A stretch of DNA of 64,000 nt from Clitoria ternatea (GCA_037962975.1 CM075672.1:52708501-52772500), one strand, 5' to 3'; counted from the stretch's first letter, positions 36,854-49,495 are shown. The notes: generated from the letters alone by a model not told the origin. Translations and numbers: made by a program.

Positions 36854-36896
<43 letters not shown>
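36854..36896. repeat. (TA)n microsatellite
   Basis: About twenty TA units in the 5' LTR. The equivalent site in the 3' LTR (43860-43880) is about half as long, so slippage occurred after insertion. Confidence 0.9.
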
Positions 36897-36899
<3 letters not shown>

Positions 36900-36974
36900 T
36901 TTACATTGATATCATGTACTTGTATCGGATAATGGGTGTTGGTGAATGAATAATGTTAAGATGCTAAGTATTCC

Positions 36975-37850
36975 GAGTGTATGAATGTATATATACATAC
37001 ATATAAGTGTTTTATGTTGATTGATGCGTCTTGCCGACTGGAATGTTTTGTTGAATTATTTGAGAAGTGTTGATGGACGAAATAGTGTTACGATTAATGA
37101 TTCCGTGTGAGGCTATGATGCTTGGTTTTCCTTTTTCGAGTGAAGAATACTTAAAGGGATTCTGAGAGAAAATCCTTTAGATGAACCCATTCTGTGTAGG
37201 CTTGGTTGGGAGGATTTCTCGAGTAATCATAGGTCTAAATATTACCGAGTGAAAACATGGGTAAGCCCCGAGTGGGAAAGGGATTGAATATCCCCGAGTG
37301 GGAAATCCGAGTGATCCTCTTCCGAGGGGAGAGTTGTTATAATGGTCCTGATTGGAGTGTTTTAGGAAATCCTCTTCCGAGTGAACGAGGCTATATATAT
37401 AAGATGAGTGACTAATTATTAGATGAATTTGAGTGAACTACCTCAGAGGTACAGAATGTTATAATGGTTGAGATTGGGATATATTCTAAGTATGTCATAC
37501 ATGTATAATCCGAGTGAATGAAGTTTTATATCCTGAGTGGATGAGACTTAGAGCCAGTCCGAGTGGGACTTGCTTAATGTTTCCCCGAGTGAGTAAGATA
37601 TCATACACCGAGTGGTGTTGATTAGGAAATATTCCGAGTGAGAAAGAGTTCTGGATCCCGAGTGGTAGAATTGAGGGAGTCATTTCCTGAGTGGTTTATA
37701 CTTGTGACCTATATGAATGAAATATGGAGCTGTGTAAATTCCCGAGTGAAGTATGAGCGTGATGATTTACCGGGTGAACCTATGTCCCAAATCCGAGTGA
37801 GAAATTACCTTGTACCTATGTTCGCCCCAGTGAATTAGACTTAGCTTCTG
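36975..37850. repeat. CCGAGTG-rich zone of the LARD-like LTR
   Basis: CCGAGTG, usually TCCGAGTGA or CCCGAGTGG, occurs more than a dozen times (for example about 36979, 37245, 37268, 37296, 37310, 37377, 37512, 37558, 37585, 37609, 37636, 37659, 37741 and 37792) with irregular spacing. The zone is repeated in the 3' LTR at about 43970-44830. Confidence 0.75.
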
Positions 37851-37884
37851 CGAGTGTGAGTGGATGGAAGGCCTTTGTTCTGGC

Positions 37885-37993
37885 TTCGCTTAAGCGAAGG
37901 GCTGTCCGCCCGAGCGAGTTGGTTTACCTCACTCAAGCGTGTTAGATCTCGCTTGAGCGAGTGAGCGTTGTTTGAGGGATTCGCTTAGGCGCT
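37885..37993. repeat. Palindrome array in the LARD-like 5' LTR
   Basis: Palindromes TTCGCTTAAGCGAA (37885), TCCGCCCGAGCGAG (37905), CTCACTCAAGCGTG (37928), CTCGCTTGAGCGAG (37948) and TTCGCTTAGGCGCT (37980) lie about 0.2-0.3 kb before the LTR 3' end. Pair spacing is 20 bp. The 3' LTR copy starts at 44868. It is the same motif as in LTR B2 but with fewer units. Confidence 0.8.
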
Positions 37994-38185
37994 GTTGTGT
38001 CTTCCGCTAGACTGAATGGATTGGTTTAAGCCTTGTCCCTTCCGCTGATTGCTATATGCATGAATGGTTTTTATTTTCCCTTGCCTTCCTCTTCTTTCTT
38101 CTGTACCGGTTGCCTTGAGGTTTATTTTGGGAAAATTTCCCCTCATTTTGGGTTTATTTTTTAATTAATTAAGGATGTTTCATTT

Positions 38186-38202
38186 TGGTATCAAAGCAGA
38201 CC
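38186..38202 (+). other. Primer-binding site of the LARD-like element
   Basis: TGGTATCAAAGCAGACC starts three bases after the 5' LTR. It is close to TGGTATCAGAGC, the usual site complementary to initiator tRNA-Met in plant LTR retrotransposons. Confidence 0.85.
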
Positions 38203-41200
38203 AAAAGGTCCATAGCCAAGGTATGCTTACCGAGTGTAAGCGGTTGTGTGCGATATGACCGGTTGTTATCATTGCTGGTGGTATCCTGTCGGATTTGATA
38301 TACGTTGAATTATGAATGGTGTGATTATATGCCGTGTGTTTGTTTGAGATTGGGAACAAAGGGTACTGCCAGGGGTATGTTCCCTGGGGAATAGAGATTT
38401 GTGACGACCCTGGCTGATTGATCACGAAATACTGAGAAGTATTTCTAAGCCTGGGTCGGTAGAGAGGAAATAGAATGATAGATGTGGAAACTTTCATGTG
38501 TATTGAAACTGAATTAGTTAGTTCAGCCTCTTATGTAGGCCATGCTAATGGCTCATAGCCGAGGCATGCTGTTGGACGGATTCGAACTCATGCGTCTGAA
38601 TTGATTGTATGAATAATATTGATGGAACCCCTAGAGTGGTGTATTCAAATTCAACTAACGGGTTATGCCATCGTGAAGAATAAGTTTTATATCCTTGACA
38701 TGAGAACCCTGTATGATGTATATGGAATAAGTGATTGTGTAGTCTCCTAGGATGAAGAATTTGAGTATGAGATGTATATGTTAAGGAATTTTTGCTGGTT
38801 ACCGTGTGTGAATTATATGAGTTACGGGCTATTGTATGTATGAATGCTGATTAGATGCGGTAAAAGACTATCTCATTGAGCCTCGATGGTGTTTAATACT
38901 GACTATATATGATGCATGTATTGTTAAGGAAAAGGTTGAATATATGTGATAGGTACCTGCATGGTGATTTCCGTGTGTGGTTTATAATATGATGCATGTG
39001 ATGTCTAAATTAATAGTGTGGAAGTGGTTATGGTCCAATGATAAAGTCCTGCATGAGATGTGGGCCGGTTATATTAATTCCCATGTGGGATTTTATATTA
39101 AAAAGTATGTGATTTGCCCAGTGCATGTATGGTGTTATTGCTATGATGACCACTGTTATGAATAATAATGATAAAATGCATTGGATGCATGTATTGATAT
39201 TGAATGCCGAGTGCATTGGCGTTGGACGCCAGGTGAATAAGACTATATTCATCTGATTCGCCACTGGAAATGCTTGGAGCATATAGCGTAGGCGCTTAAT
39301 ACCGATCGACAATCAGATGAATATATGTTGAAAGTCCTCGGGTTGGACTTGAGGCAGTGCCGAGTGCACTATAAAAAAACCTTGGGTTGGACTCAAGGCA
39401 AGCCTACCGGGTTGGACTCGGGGCTGCCCGTAACACTTCCGTTGTCGCTTAGAGTGACTGTGTTACATGTTAGGGCAAACGGTTTGGTACCTGTAAAACG
39501 GCCAAATCAACTTGGAGCTGAGGAAAGGCTTGGAGCCTATGTTGCAACAATAAAAATGGGTAATCGGATCCGGGTGAAATGAATGTGTGCACACTATGAT
39601 TGTTGTTGAGCTCAATGTGAATTGCATGAATATGTGGAATGTTATTTAGAATAACATGATTGAGTGGAATCCGATTAGATAAATGTATGTATATTGATGT
39701 TATGGCCGGGTGCAATATGATGTTGTGGTTGTAATACATGCTGTGGTGAATGATATGAATTATATGGCCGAGTGTGAATTTAATATTCCGATTGAATGAT
39801 GCTTGAATGTGTTCTGATTGAATGACAACGTGTATGTTATTGACTGTTGGTACATATGTGTATATATATATATATGATATTGTATGGTTTTGAGGTGGAT
39901 AGGATCTAAGGAAGAGATAATTACTCGGTAAGGGTCGGAAACCGACTTTTATTATACCATTTTAGGGTGATAGTAACTGCTACTTGACGATTGTCATCAG
40001 GAGAGTTGCGCTAACTTATGAGTAATGATGAGGTGTGTGATTCTTGTGTGGGTCGGAAGCCTATAGCCATTATACTGTTTTACAGTAATGGTAAATTATG
40101 TTTCATGATTGTTGCTGTGTGACGTGCCCTACGTGGTGTATCATGATAATGTTGATGTGAATATGTGCTTATATATGTATGTGAATTGCCATTAATTCTT
40201 GTGAGTTAGTATTAGTTGAGTGAGTTGGTCGGTGTGTGTGAGAAGAGTGTAATGTATGCCGTTCCGAGACGACCCTTCATACCATAGGTACTGTGGCAGT
40301 GTACACTCTTGCAGCGACTCTATGTAATTCTTGTAACCCTATAGGAATGAGACGTCATCCTATAAGTTGGATGCAGCAATTTATAAGTCAGGCAGGTGAG
40401 GCTGTAACTGTTTATGGGATGGTGAGTCTATCGGGCTGTTTGAGTCAATATGAGAGTTGTATCGAGTGAACAGTAAGAGGTTGGGTATCAAAACGAGGAT
40501 GGAAGGTTTGTTAACCTTGATGTGTTGCCTCGGAGTGGATTAGAGGTTATTGTGTATGAATTGGCTATTAAAATGATGATTGGTTATTGAGATTGATGGG
40601 TGATCAAGTTTGTCACTGGAATTGGAGGTTTTAAGAGTTTAGTCGATTGGTATTATGGATTAGTGGGGAAACCATGACCTTGAGCGGAGGTAATCTGAAA
40701 GGTGAGGGTTTGCTCGGGAAAGATTAGTATATTCTGAGTGCGAGAAAGTGGAAACAGATCCGAGTGAAATCTTTCTGGGAGAAAGGATTCCTGAGTGAAG
40801 TTATGGTGTCCCGAGTAAGATCTCATAAAGAGGATCATTACCAAGTTAAGGGAATTGTGTCCGAGCGTGACACTTCTAAGTAAGGTTAGATTCGGGTGAT
40901 GTGACTCGGAGCGTGACATTTCTGAGTGGAATGGTACCATATAGATGGTTCCCATCGTGTGAAATTTCTAAGTTTGTAGGATGTGCCCCTGACCAATCCT
41001 CCCCAGAGGAACTTCTGGTTGGAATGTGGGGCTATGAATATGAAAGTTTCCGAGTCAATTATCCCGAGGGGGGAGTAGACACCCAAGAGGTAAAATTATC
41101 TGAGTCTGTACCCAGGTCGATAGTTGGAGCTGTTGAATTTGAACTCGGGTTTTTCCTTGAGATAGACTCGGATTCCGAGTGAGTTTTTGGTAAGTGGAGA

Positions 41201-41881
41201 GATGTCCGGTGTAAATTGCCTTCAAACCCCGAATAATTGTTCTAAAGGAGAAACTTTAGACTTTAGGGCTGAGGGTAGTGCCTGTAAGGGGTAAATCCAG
41301 GCAAACTGTGCTCATTAAAGCACATTGGAACTCTTTAGAGTGTCCATCTCGGTAATGCTAGGATGCATTAAGATTTGATGAAGAGATTTTAGTGGTCGGA
41401 TATTGGATATCCGAGGGCTTAATCCGTGATGAAACGGATAGTGGTGAGTATTGGTGGGACCGGTAATGTCGTCTACCGACTAAATCTCCCCAACTAGTTA
41501 ATTAGCATCCCTAATGCATCTTGCGTAGCGTAATGTTAAGCCTATACTCCGTGTGAGTCTATGGTTGGGCCGAGTGACTCCTTCGAATTGGAGGATCTAA
41601 CAGTGGAAGTGCACCGATCGGCGGTGAGAATATAAGGCCGAATAGCCAAAGAGTTAAGAAGTGCCATTGAACTAGCTGAGTGAATGGAAGTAACTTTTCA
41701 TGGAAAACTGAATCCCAAATGTATTGAAGACTATGAAGAGTTGTTTTATTTATACCGATTGGAAATTGCGAAGCAGTCAGAAACGCTGAGAAGCGAAGGG
41801 TTGCAGTCGGAGCAGGACAGTGATATTTTGAACTATTGTTGAGGTAAGCCTGTATTTGAATTTCGGGGAGGAAATTCTTTT

Positions 41882-41894
41882 GAGAGGGGGAGAA
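41882..41894 (+). other. Polypurine tract of the LARD-like element
   Basis: GAGAGGGGGAGAA, one base before the TG of the 3' LTR. It primes plus-strand DNA synthesis in LTR retrotransposons. Confidence 0.88.
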
Positions 41895-41895
41895 C

Positions 41896-43368
41896 TGTAA
41901 CATCCTGATTTTACTAATTGAGATTAAGCCATTAATTAAGGGTTAACTGCAGAATTGAGATTAATGATTAATTAAACTAATTGCTGATTGGTTAGAAAAT
42001 GATTGAATAAATAATAATAATAATAATAATGCCAGGCGAAAGGACGCATGTGCCCCTAATGGTATAAGATGACTTTTGCTCTCTCTTTCCCTCATTATTC
42101 ACGCTGGACAACTCTTCTTGTGCGTGCTTCTGGTCTCTTCTTTCCACTGTTTCTCTTCTTCTTCAATCTCATTCGCGCCGTCCACTTGGAAAGAACAGGG
42201 AGAGAGTCGAGAGCTTTTCTGGGAGGAACAGTGACGCGGCCCTGTTTTCACTCCCCGTCCTCTTCTTCCTCTCCGTCACCTTCTTCCCCTTCTTCTTTTT
42301 CTTCCACTTGGAGCTGTTAGTGTCCCAGTTGGAAGGCTGTGCTGGGAAGTGCCTTGGAGTTGTGGAGGAGACGAATCCGTTAGAGGAAGGAACAACTCTG
42401 GTCCAGAATCGACGCTGAGTTCGAAGGCTATTGGAGGAGGAGTAACAGAAGGGACGATCGGTCAGCATTATAACTCGAAGAGTCTCTGAACCCCGACAGC
42501 AAGTAATGGGCGCTTTGCATGTCAAGTGTATGGTTTATGGACGGGTTCCGGGGAGTTTGCTTTAATGTGTTGTGTTATGTTTGAAGCGTGTTGGTAGATG
42601 TGTTGTGACTGAGTATTTGTGCATGCAACTCCCGGATTTTGTGATATCTGTGAACTGTTCTATGTTGTGTGATTCCGTCCATGAGTGCGTGTTAATGTTT
42701 CTAAGAATGATGACTGAATGCATGTGAATATGAGTATCACTATAATTTCCGAATGCATGAGGTATGAGTTGATAGGTTGATTTCCAATTGGAATGTTGTG
42801 TTGAAATGCATGCTGACTTCATTAAAAATGTTGAGTGGATGTGCTGTAGTATTGTTACCCTGATTTGCTTGTTGTGAGTTACTATGACAAACGCATGTGA
42901 TACTGTGATGAAATTGTGAAATTTCTGAGTGAATCTAAATGCCTTGTTGAATCGATTGTGATCTTTTAATGGCTGCGTGAGACGCACTTGATAAGCTTGG
43001 ATGTTTGTTGTGAAATTGCATGAGGTTGCATATATGAGAAAAGGGTGACCCGTGGAAGGTCAGGAGCCCTATGAGATGACTCTCAACTACAGATTCCTGG
43101 CTAGATCCGTGAGGGCCCGTGGTAGCCGAGGGAGCTAGAGTTAAGTCTCGAGACGTCTTTGGAAGATCGGTACCACGCGGGAAGGGCTAATGGACGAGAG
43201 GCAGGGAAGGAATCTGTAACCCGGATCACTGTTTAAGTCGGATCCACCTGCATGTATGTAGGAGCATTGTTATTGAGAATGACATGGTTGATATAGCTTT
43301 GAATGGCTGAATGAATTCCGACTGAATATGAGTGTGCATATTTATATTGTTGATGAGCTCAATGTGAT

Positions 43369-43406
<38 letters not shown>

Positions 43407-45165
43407 CTGTTGTGACTAGCATGATTAATATAACCATGAATAAGTGGGGTGAATTCCAACTAGGTGAATATATGTACGTTGGTACTGTTGCCGAGTGTGA
43501 GGCGATGTTATGACTGTGAGTATATGTTATTGTGAATGATGTGAATTACTTAATCCTGACTGATTTGCATGAATCCGAATGAGTGATGTTACTATATAAC
43601 TGAGAATTGGGAATTAAATCTGAGTCAGTAACTAACATTTTATATGTAAAAGCTCACCCCCTACACTATTTTTCAGTATGTGCAGGTCGGTCGGGAAATG
43701 ATGTGAAGGACTCAAGTCCGAGTGATGTGCACTCCGACTGTTGAGTGCATGCCTTGTATATTTATATTATATTTAGTCAGTGTTAAGCCTTTGCCGGCTC
43801 ATATAACAATGTTGTATAATGAATGCGAGTATATATGTATTGGAATCTGAGTGCCTGTTTATATATATATATATATATATGGTTTACATTGATATCATGT
43901 ACTTGTATCGGATAATGGGTGTTGGTGAATGAATAATGTTAAGATGCTAAGTATTCCGAGTGTATGAATGTATATATACATACATATAAGTGTTTTATGT
44001 TGATTGATGCGTCTTGCCGACTGGAATGTTTTGTTGAATTATTTGAGAAGTGTTGATGGACGAAATAGTGTTACGATTAATGATTCCGTGTGAGGCTATG
44101 ATGCTTGGTATTCCTTTTTCGAGTGAAGAATACTTAAAGGGATTCTGAGAGAAAATCCTTTAGATGAACCCATTCTGTGTAGGCTTGGTTGAGAGGATTT
44201 CCCGAGTGATCATAGGTCTAAATATTACCAAGTGAAAACATGGGTAAGCCCCGAGTGGGAAAGGGATTGAATATCCCCGAGTGGGAAATCCGAGTGATCC
44301 TCTTCCGAGGGGAGAGTTGTTGTAATGGTCCTGATTGGAGTGTTTTAGGAAATCCTCTTCCGAGTGAACGAGGCTATATATATAAGCCGAGTGACTAATT
44401 ATTAGATGAATCCGAGTGAACTACCTCAGAGGTAAGGAATGTTATAATGGTTGAGATTGGGATATATTCTAAGTGTGTGATACATGTATAATCCGAGTGA
44501 ATGAAGGTCTATATCCCGAGTGGATGAGACTTAGAGCCAGTCCGAGTGGGACTTACTTAATGTTTCCCCGAGTGAGTAAGATAGCGTACACCGAGTGGTG
44601 TTGATTAGGAAATATTCCGAGTGAGAAAGAGTTCTGGATCCCGAGTGGTAGAATTGAGGGAGGCATTTCCCGAGTGGTTTATACTTGTGACCTATATGAA
44701 TGAAATAAGGAGCTGTGTAAATTCCCGAGTGAAGTATGAGCGTGATGATTTACCGGGTGAACCTATGTCCCAAATCCGAGTGAGAAATTACCTTGTACCT
44801 GTGTTTGCCCCAGCAAATTAGACTTAGCTCCTGCGAGTGTGAGTGGATGGAAGGCCTTTGTTCTGGCTTCGCTTAAGCGAAGGGCTATCCGCCCGAGCGA
44901 GTTGGTTTGCCTCGCTCAAGCGTGTTGGATCTCGCTTGAGCGAGTGAGCGTTGTTTGAGGGATTCGCTTAGGCGCTGTTATGTCTTCCGCTAGACTGAAT
45001 GGATTGGTTTAAGCCTTGTCCCTTCTGCTGATTGCTATATGCATGCATGGTTTTTATTTTCCCTTGTCTTCCTCTTCTTTCTTCTGTACCGGTTGCCTTG
45101 AGGTTTATTTTGGGAAAATTTCCCCTCATTTTGGGTTTATTTTTTAATTAATTAAGGATGTTTCA
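41896..45165 (+). repeat. 3' LTR of the LARD-like element
   Basis: 3270 bp, TGTAACATCCTG to AAGGATGTTTCA, followed by the target duplication ATATG. It has the same modules in the same order as the 5' LTR: (TA)n at 43373-43401 and 43860-43880, the CCGAGTG zone at 43970-44830, and palindromes at 44868-44976. Confidence 0.92.
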
Positions 45166-47583
45166 ATATGCATAACATATACTTCTCAAGAAGCTTCATA
45201 AGCTTATACATATGTCATCTCATTCTATTTTCACATCATACATATCAAATCATTATATTCATAACTCACATATCAAAATCATGGCATTCTCAATAGAGAT
45301 CATCATACACTTAATGTTAGTACCACAACTTCCTTCCTCTTTATTTAACAATCATCCATCGCCACCACGGGCTACCAACTAGGCATATCTCTAGCTATAT
45401 GCAAATGCTCTTATGGCTAACACATATGCACAAAGGAATCAATAACAATTGCGAACCGACTGTGGAAATAACAACATAACAAGTGTGGGTCAAGCATAGG
45501 TGTGCTACTATGCCTCTACTGCAGTAGTAAAAAGTGTACACTTATATCTCAATTCATGCATGCAATATATTATTCTTTTACTGGTACTAAACCTCCATCC
45601 CCCATAAGTAGCACTAGTCACCTCACGACTTGCGGATTTCACAACATGGCCTTCCTTGCCAAAGTGCTAGGGCCTCTCCTAAACACACATTGAGAAAGTC
45701 GTGCCCTGTCAGACACTGAGGTAACTTGCTCAACACAGAGTTGCCCGCCCACTAGGCCTGCCACATATAGTGTCTCACCACTAATCTAAGGGCAGCTTCA
45801 TGATTCCCAAAATTAGTAGGGAACAATAATAATTTACCCATGCACTGGGCCGCCCTCCCACTGGGCCTACCTATTAGAACCCCTAACATTCCATATAATA
45901 GCAAATGATATACCATGGATGCAATGCAATGCAAATCAAATGCATTCTTACACTATGCATCCTAAATGCCACTCCACGATCAACAAATCATCCTCAACAC
46001 TTTAGTGGAACTCTAGGTTCTCATCATTCTTAACCATCACCAACATTCATTGGATTTCATACATATAACTAGTTAGTGGCAATCACAATTCATCAATTCA
46101 TATATCATGGGATGTTTAACAACATTACAATTAATACCACCATGGTTCAAAGCCATTAACAACAATTCTCACTAAATCATGAGCCAACATAACATCATAA
46201 TCATCATCCCACAAACACAAGACATAACACTATTCACTCTAAATGCATTTCAATCAAGTATTCATCAAATAATTCATTTAAGCCAAATTAGCATAACAAC
46301 ACCATATACACACATCACTAATGGATGAAATCAAGCATTTAGAGATGTTACCCCCTCCTACCTCAAGAAAAGTAGAAATCAACGCGGTCTGATGGTCCCG
46401 CCTCGTCAATGGGGTCATTTCCTACATTATGCCATATACCACACAATCAATTTTTTTATTTAAACTATTAAGGCTCAAGTGTTCATATTTATTTCTTAGT
46501 GTTTTTACGCCATTTCAATTCTCAACCTTATTTATTTCATTCAATCCACCACAACCACTATTGTTTGGGGTCTTCATTCATTATTATGCAATTAAAGCTA
46601 AACCCATTCACGGGTTTCCACATTAATGGCTTCCACCAACCATTCACCATCATTAATGGTTATCACTCATCACAAATAACATATATCATCAATAATAAAT
46701 GTTTATCTACCTACATCTCATATTTCCCCCAATTTATAAAGTTAGGGTTTCATCAAAAACCCAATAACCACCATTTATGTTCATCGTTTTCTATCATCTT
46801 TCTGCCATTTTTGTGTACCACATTGTGCCCTCATCAAACTCACATTAAATACACCCCACCTTAGGGTTTCTTATCATAAATGCTTCCCATTCATGACCCA
46901 TATACATTAAACTCTCTCCCAACAACCATTACCCAAAACCTAGGGCTTAACATCATGAGAAATGGAGATGAACTTTCCTCAAGCCAAGAAAATAAGTGGG
47001 TACCAATGGGGAAAAAGGACAGCATGAAAATGAAGGAGTCTCCAACATAAGCTTCTCCTTCTTGCTTGGTGAGGAGGACGAAAATGTAAGAAGAAGGGAG
47101 AGCACACCACACTTTGTAGATTTTTGAAGAAAAAGAAGAAGATGAGTGGGAGATAAAGTGATTGAGAAGAGAAGGGAAATATTTTCATTTGGGATAAGTA
47201 GGCCAATGTGAATAAGGAGAAGGGAAAAGAGAATTTTAGAGTTTTATTTTAGCCCCTTCACTTAAAATTCTCTGTTTTAAGTCAAACAGGATCTCCGTTC
47301 GGGCTCAATACTTTATCTAGAAATTATTCTGAATACATATTCAGATTCCCAATAATATTCTTAACATCCTTGACCAATAGCACCCCAGTCGGAGATACTT
47401 GGTCCGACATCCATATTTTAATCAGGTATATTTTCAGCTTATAAAGCCCAATAAATTATGAATAATTCCCAAAAATCTTAATTTAAGTATTTTTAACATT
47501 TTGGGATACTAATTTACTCACATATAATTATTTAGTATTTATTCTTCATATTTAATCATTTATATAAAATTAGGGATGTTACA

Positions 47584-47699
47584 CTCTAAATTATGGAATC
47601 AGCAAGGAAACCAAAAGTAGAAGGAAAGTTAGTAGCCACCTGGGAAGTCCTAGTTAGAATCTAAAAAGCAATTGGGAAAAGAGCTGGGTGGCAAGGAGG
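47584..47699 (+). pseudogene. Integrase of T2, middle part
   Basis: After LTR B3 and its target duplication one frame reads RRKVSSHLG and another reads EGKLVATWEVLVRI, then a stop and KAIGKRAGW. The second matches GKLAPTWEGPYRVAEVTGKG of the T1 integrase tail. So this 116 bp piece is the direct continuation of the integrase interrupted at 33324. It ends where solo LTR C begins. Confidence 0.75.
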
Positions 47700-48284
47700 T
47701 GTAACACCCTCGATTAACTAAGACAAACCGTTCTGTTAGGTTATCCTACTTAACTAAGAGGTTACAAGTTTTTAGAAAAAGTGGGGAAATTTTTTTTTGT
47801 ACAAGTAAAACAGTGGCGGATCAGTGGAAGCAAGCATTAGATAATTTATATAGTCATTCATAAACTGTAAGTAATTATACTCTTAACAAAATGGGGCACG
47901 TAGACACCCTTAAATATGTACAATCATCCTTAGTTTTGTTACTTGAATAGCTATATTTATTTAACTATACATACCCTACGTTCGTCAAGCACTCCCAGCT
48001 GGTCCAACTTACAGTTGCTCCTCGTATCCCGGTTCTTGATTTTCCGGCTCTTCTGTTATTAATAAGCAGAAAGAGGTGAGTATATACTCCGGACCCTGAG
48101 GGTTCTCAGAGAGGGCTTACCCAGTTAACAGATAGTATAATTCAATTAATTCAAATAACACATGTACAATCTATGACAATTAATAATGTTGCAATGAGAT
48201 GCATGAGTTAGGTTTATTATGAATTATCTAATGTTTAAGTCTCATGATGAATGTGGGCCCAATAAACAAATCCATTATCATTAT

Positions 48285-48315
48285 CATCATCATCATCATC
48301 ATCATTCTCATCATC
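48285..48315. repeat. (ATC)n microsatellite
   Basis: Imperfect run of about nine ATC/TCA units in solo LTR C. Confidence 0.8.
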
Positions 48316-48944
48316 TCATCCATTAGAAGCCGTTCTGCTCAGGATGTCCTTTGGCACAACATTTCCACACTAGAGTGATCAGAGCCCACCAAGTCCTTTA
48401 CACTTCATATCTCATCATTGGGTACGAATGGACTCACAAGTCCTACTTATAAACATGGATCCATCTAATCTCATCATTCATATCTTATAATAATGGGACT
48501 TGGCTCTACATGATCATAGTTATACTTCGTCTTTAGTCGAAGTACATTAGGCTTGCCACGGACCGTCTGGCATTGGGCGCGAATCCAAGCCATTGGATGC
48601 CCGACCCAATTGTACTCCCAAGATCCTTCATGGGGGTTAAACGTGAATGTTCTCCAGCGTACCCTGGTGTATGCTCTAGCTTTCACAAGAATCCTTTTCA
48701 TGATGCAATATACACATTTTAGTTCTCTTATTTCTTTTGACCCTTGGGATCTATGTGTTTCCTGCTTCGAGATATTTGTCCTCAAGTTGTTAGGTCCCAC
48801 CTATTTTTCAAATGTTCTAGTTCATTCATATTTTGTTTAGAAAATATATCGACTATATCTTGGCCAAAATAACATTCAGGTTGATGAGTAAATAATGTGT
48901 TTCTTATCTTAATAATAATAGTGAGAAAATAATATTAATAATAA

Positions 48945-49200
48945 GGCTACAGGGCCGGCCATTATATTTTAGAAATATAAAGGACAAAATTTTAAATAAA
49001 GAAAATTACGAAAGATAAGGCGGCAGAACCAGCCATTATGCTCAATAATATAAATGACAGAAGTTAAATAAAGAAAATATTTAAAGCGGTGGCAGAGCCG
49101 ACCATTATGCTCAATAATAGAAGTTAGAGGAAATTAAATAGGATAAACTATTAAGAGCAGCGACAGAGCCGACCATTATGCTCGATAGTAAGTAATAATA
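48945..49200. repeat. 69-74 bp tandem repeat in solo LTR C
   Basis: Four units start at about 48945, 49019, 49088 and 49159. The core is GGCAGAGCCGACCATTATGC (variants GGGCCGGCCATTAT and AGAACCAGCCATTATGC), followed by TCAATAATA and A-rich linkers. An AAT-rich stretch follows to 49260. Confidence 0.75.
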
Positions 49201-49495
49201 AAATAATAATAATAATAAATAATTAAGTAATAATAAAATTAACAATAATAATCATATTAGTAGTAATGAGATATTTGGTGGCAATATTATTCCTTGATTT
49301 CGTTTTCTTTAGGAATCGGGGTTAACGTGTTGAGGACAAATATAACGATATGGGTAGTAGTCCACACTTCTCAATGAATATTACAACTGTGGACATAACA
49401 TGAATTTACATAATAAAGGCCACATGCCCGTCCATCCTTATATCCTCATTTATCACGTTTTTTGAAACTTAGTCGTTGTAGTCCACATAGACACC

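Larger units (their letters stand above)
34898..38182 (+). repeat. 5' LTR of the LARD-like element
   Basis: 3285 bp, from TGTAACATCCTG to AAGGATGTTTCA. It holds a TATAAG at 35068-35073, a Ser/Phe-rich unselected ORF, the word TAAAAGCTCACCCCCT near 36645, a (TA)n tract, a CCGAGTG-rich zone and a palindrome array. It differs from the 3' LTR by scattered substitutions, concentrated in the first 600 bp, and by microsatellite length. Confidence 0.92.
38183..41895 (+). other. Non-coding internal region of the LARD-like element
   Basis: All frames are closed apart from short ORFs without known motifs. 39590-39800 is a diverged copy of the LTR segment 36310-36540 (GAGCTCAATGTGA, AACATGATTGAGTGGAATCCGA, GTGAATGATATGAATTA). 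39328-39425 repeats GGGTTGGACTYGRGG three times. 40725-41180 again has CCGAGTG words. A frame at about 41270-41340 (VPVRGKSRQTVLIKAHW) might be a trace of an integrase C-terminus, but the resemblance is too weak to call. Confidence 0.8.
34898..45165 (+). mobile_element. Complete LARD-like non-autonomous LTR retrotransposon
   Basis: A 10.27 kb element with two long direct LTRs, a tRNA-Met-type primer-binding site next to the 5' LTR, a polypurine tract next to the 3' LTR, and a perfect 5 bp target duplication. The 3.7 kb internal region has no recognisable gag or pol. LTRs of 3-4 kb with a non-coding interior are the definition of LARD elements, which would be mobilised in trans by an autonomous relative. 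Both LTRs are structurally intact, so this is the most recent gypsy-type insertion in the nest. The LTR ends resemble those of solo LTRs A, B and C. Confidence 0.92.
33325..47583 (-). mobile_element. Solo LTR B3, split by the LARD-like element
   Basis: The left piece 33325-34897 starts TGAGACACCCC and runs parallel to LTR B2 (AAGGGTAAATTTTTCACGAT). The right piece 45166-47583 continues the B2 match and ends TTAGGGATGTTACA. Flanks are CTATA (33320-33324) and CTCTA (47584-47588), one mismatch. Without the insertion the LTR is about 4.0 kb, close to B2 (3.7 kb). It inserted into the T2 integrase and was later split by the LARD-like element. Confidence 0.85.

Noticed and set aside
41270..41345. 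Possible integrase C-terminal trace in the LARD-like interior (VPVRGKSRQTVLIKAHW).
   Set aside because: The resemblance is short, with stops nearby and no upstream integrase domain.
48553..48840. 95-residue ORF in solo LTR C as a possible host gene.
   Set aside because: It lies wholly within an LTR bounded by TG...CA ends and near-matching target flanks, overlaps an equally long antisense ORF, and has no recognisable motif.
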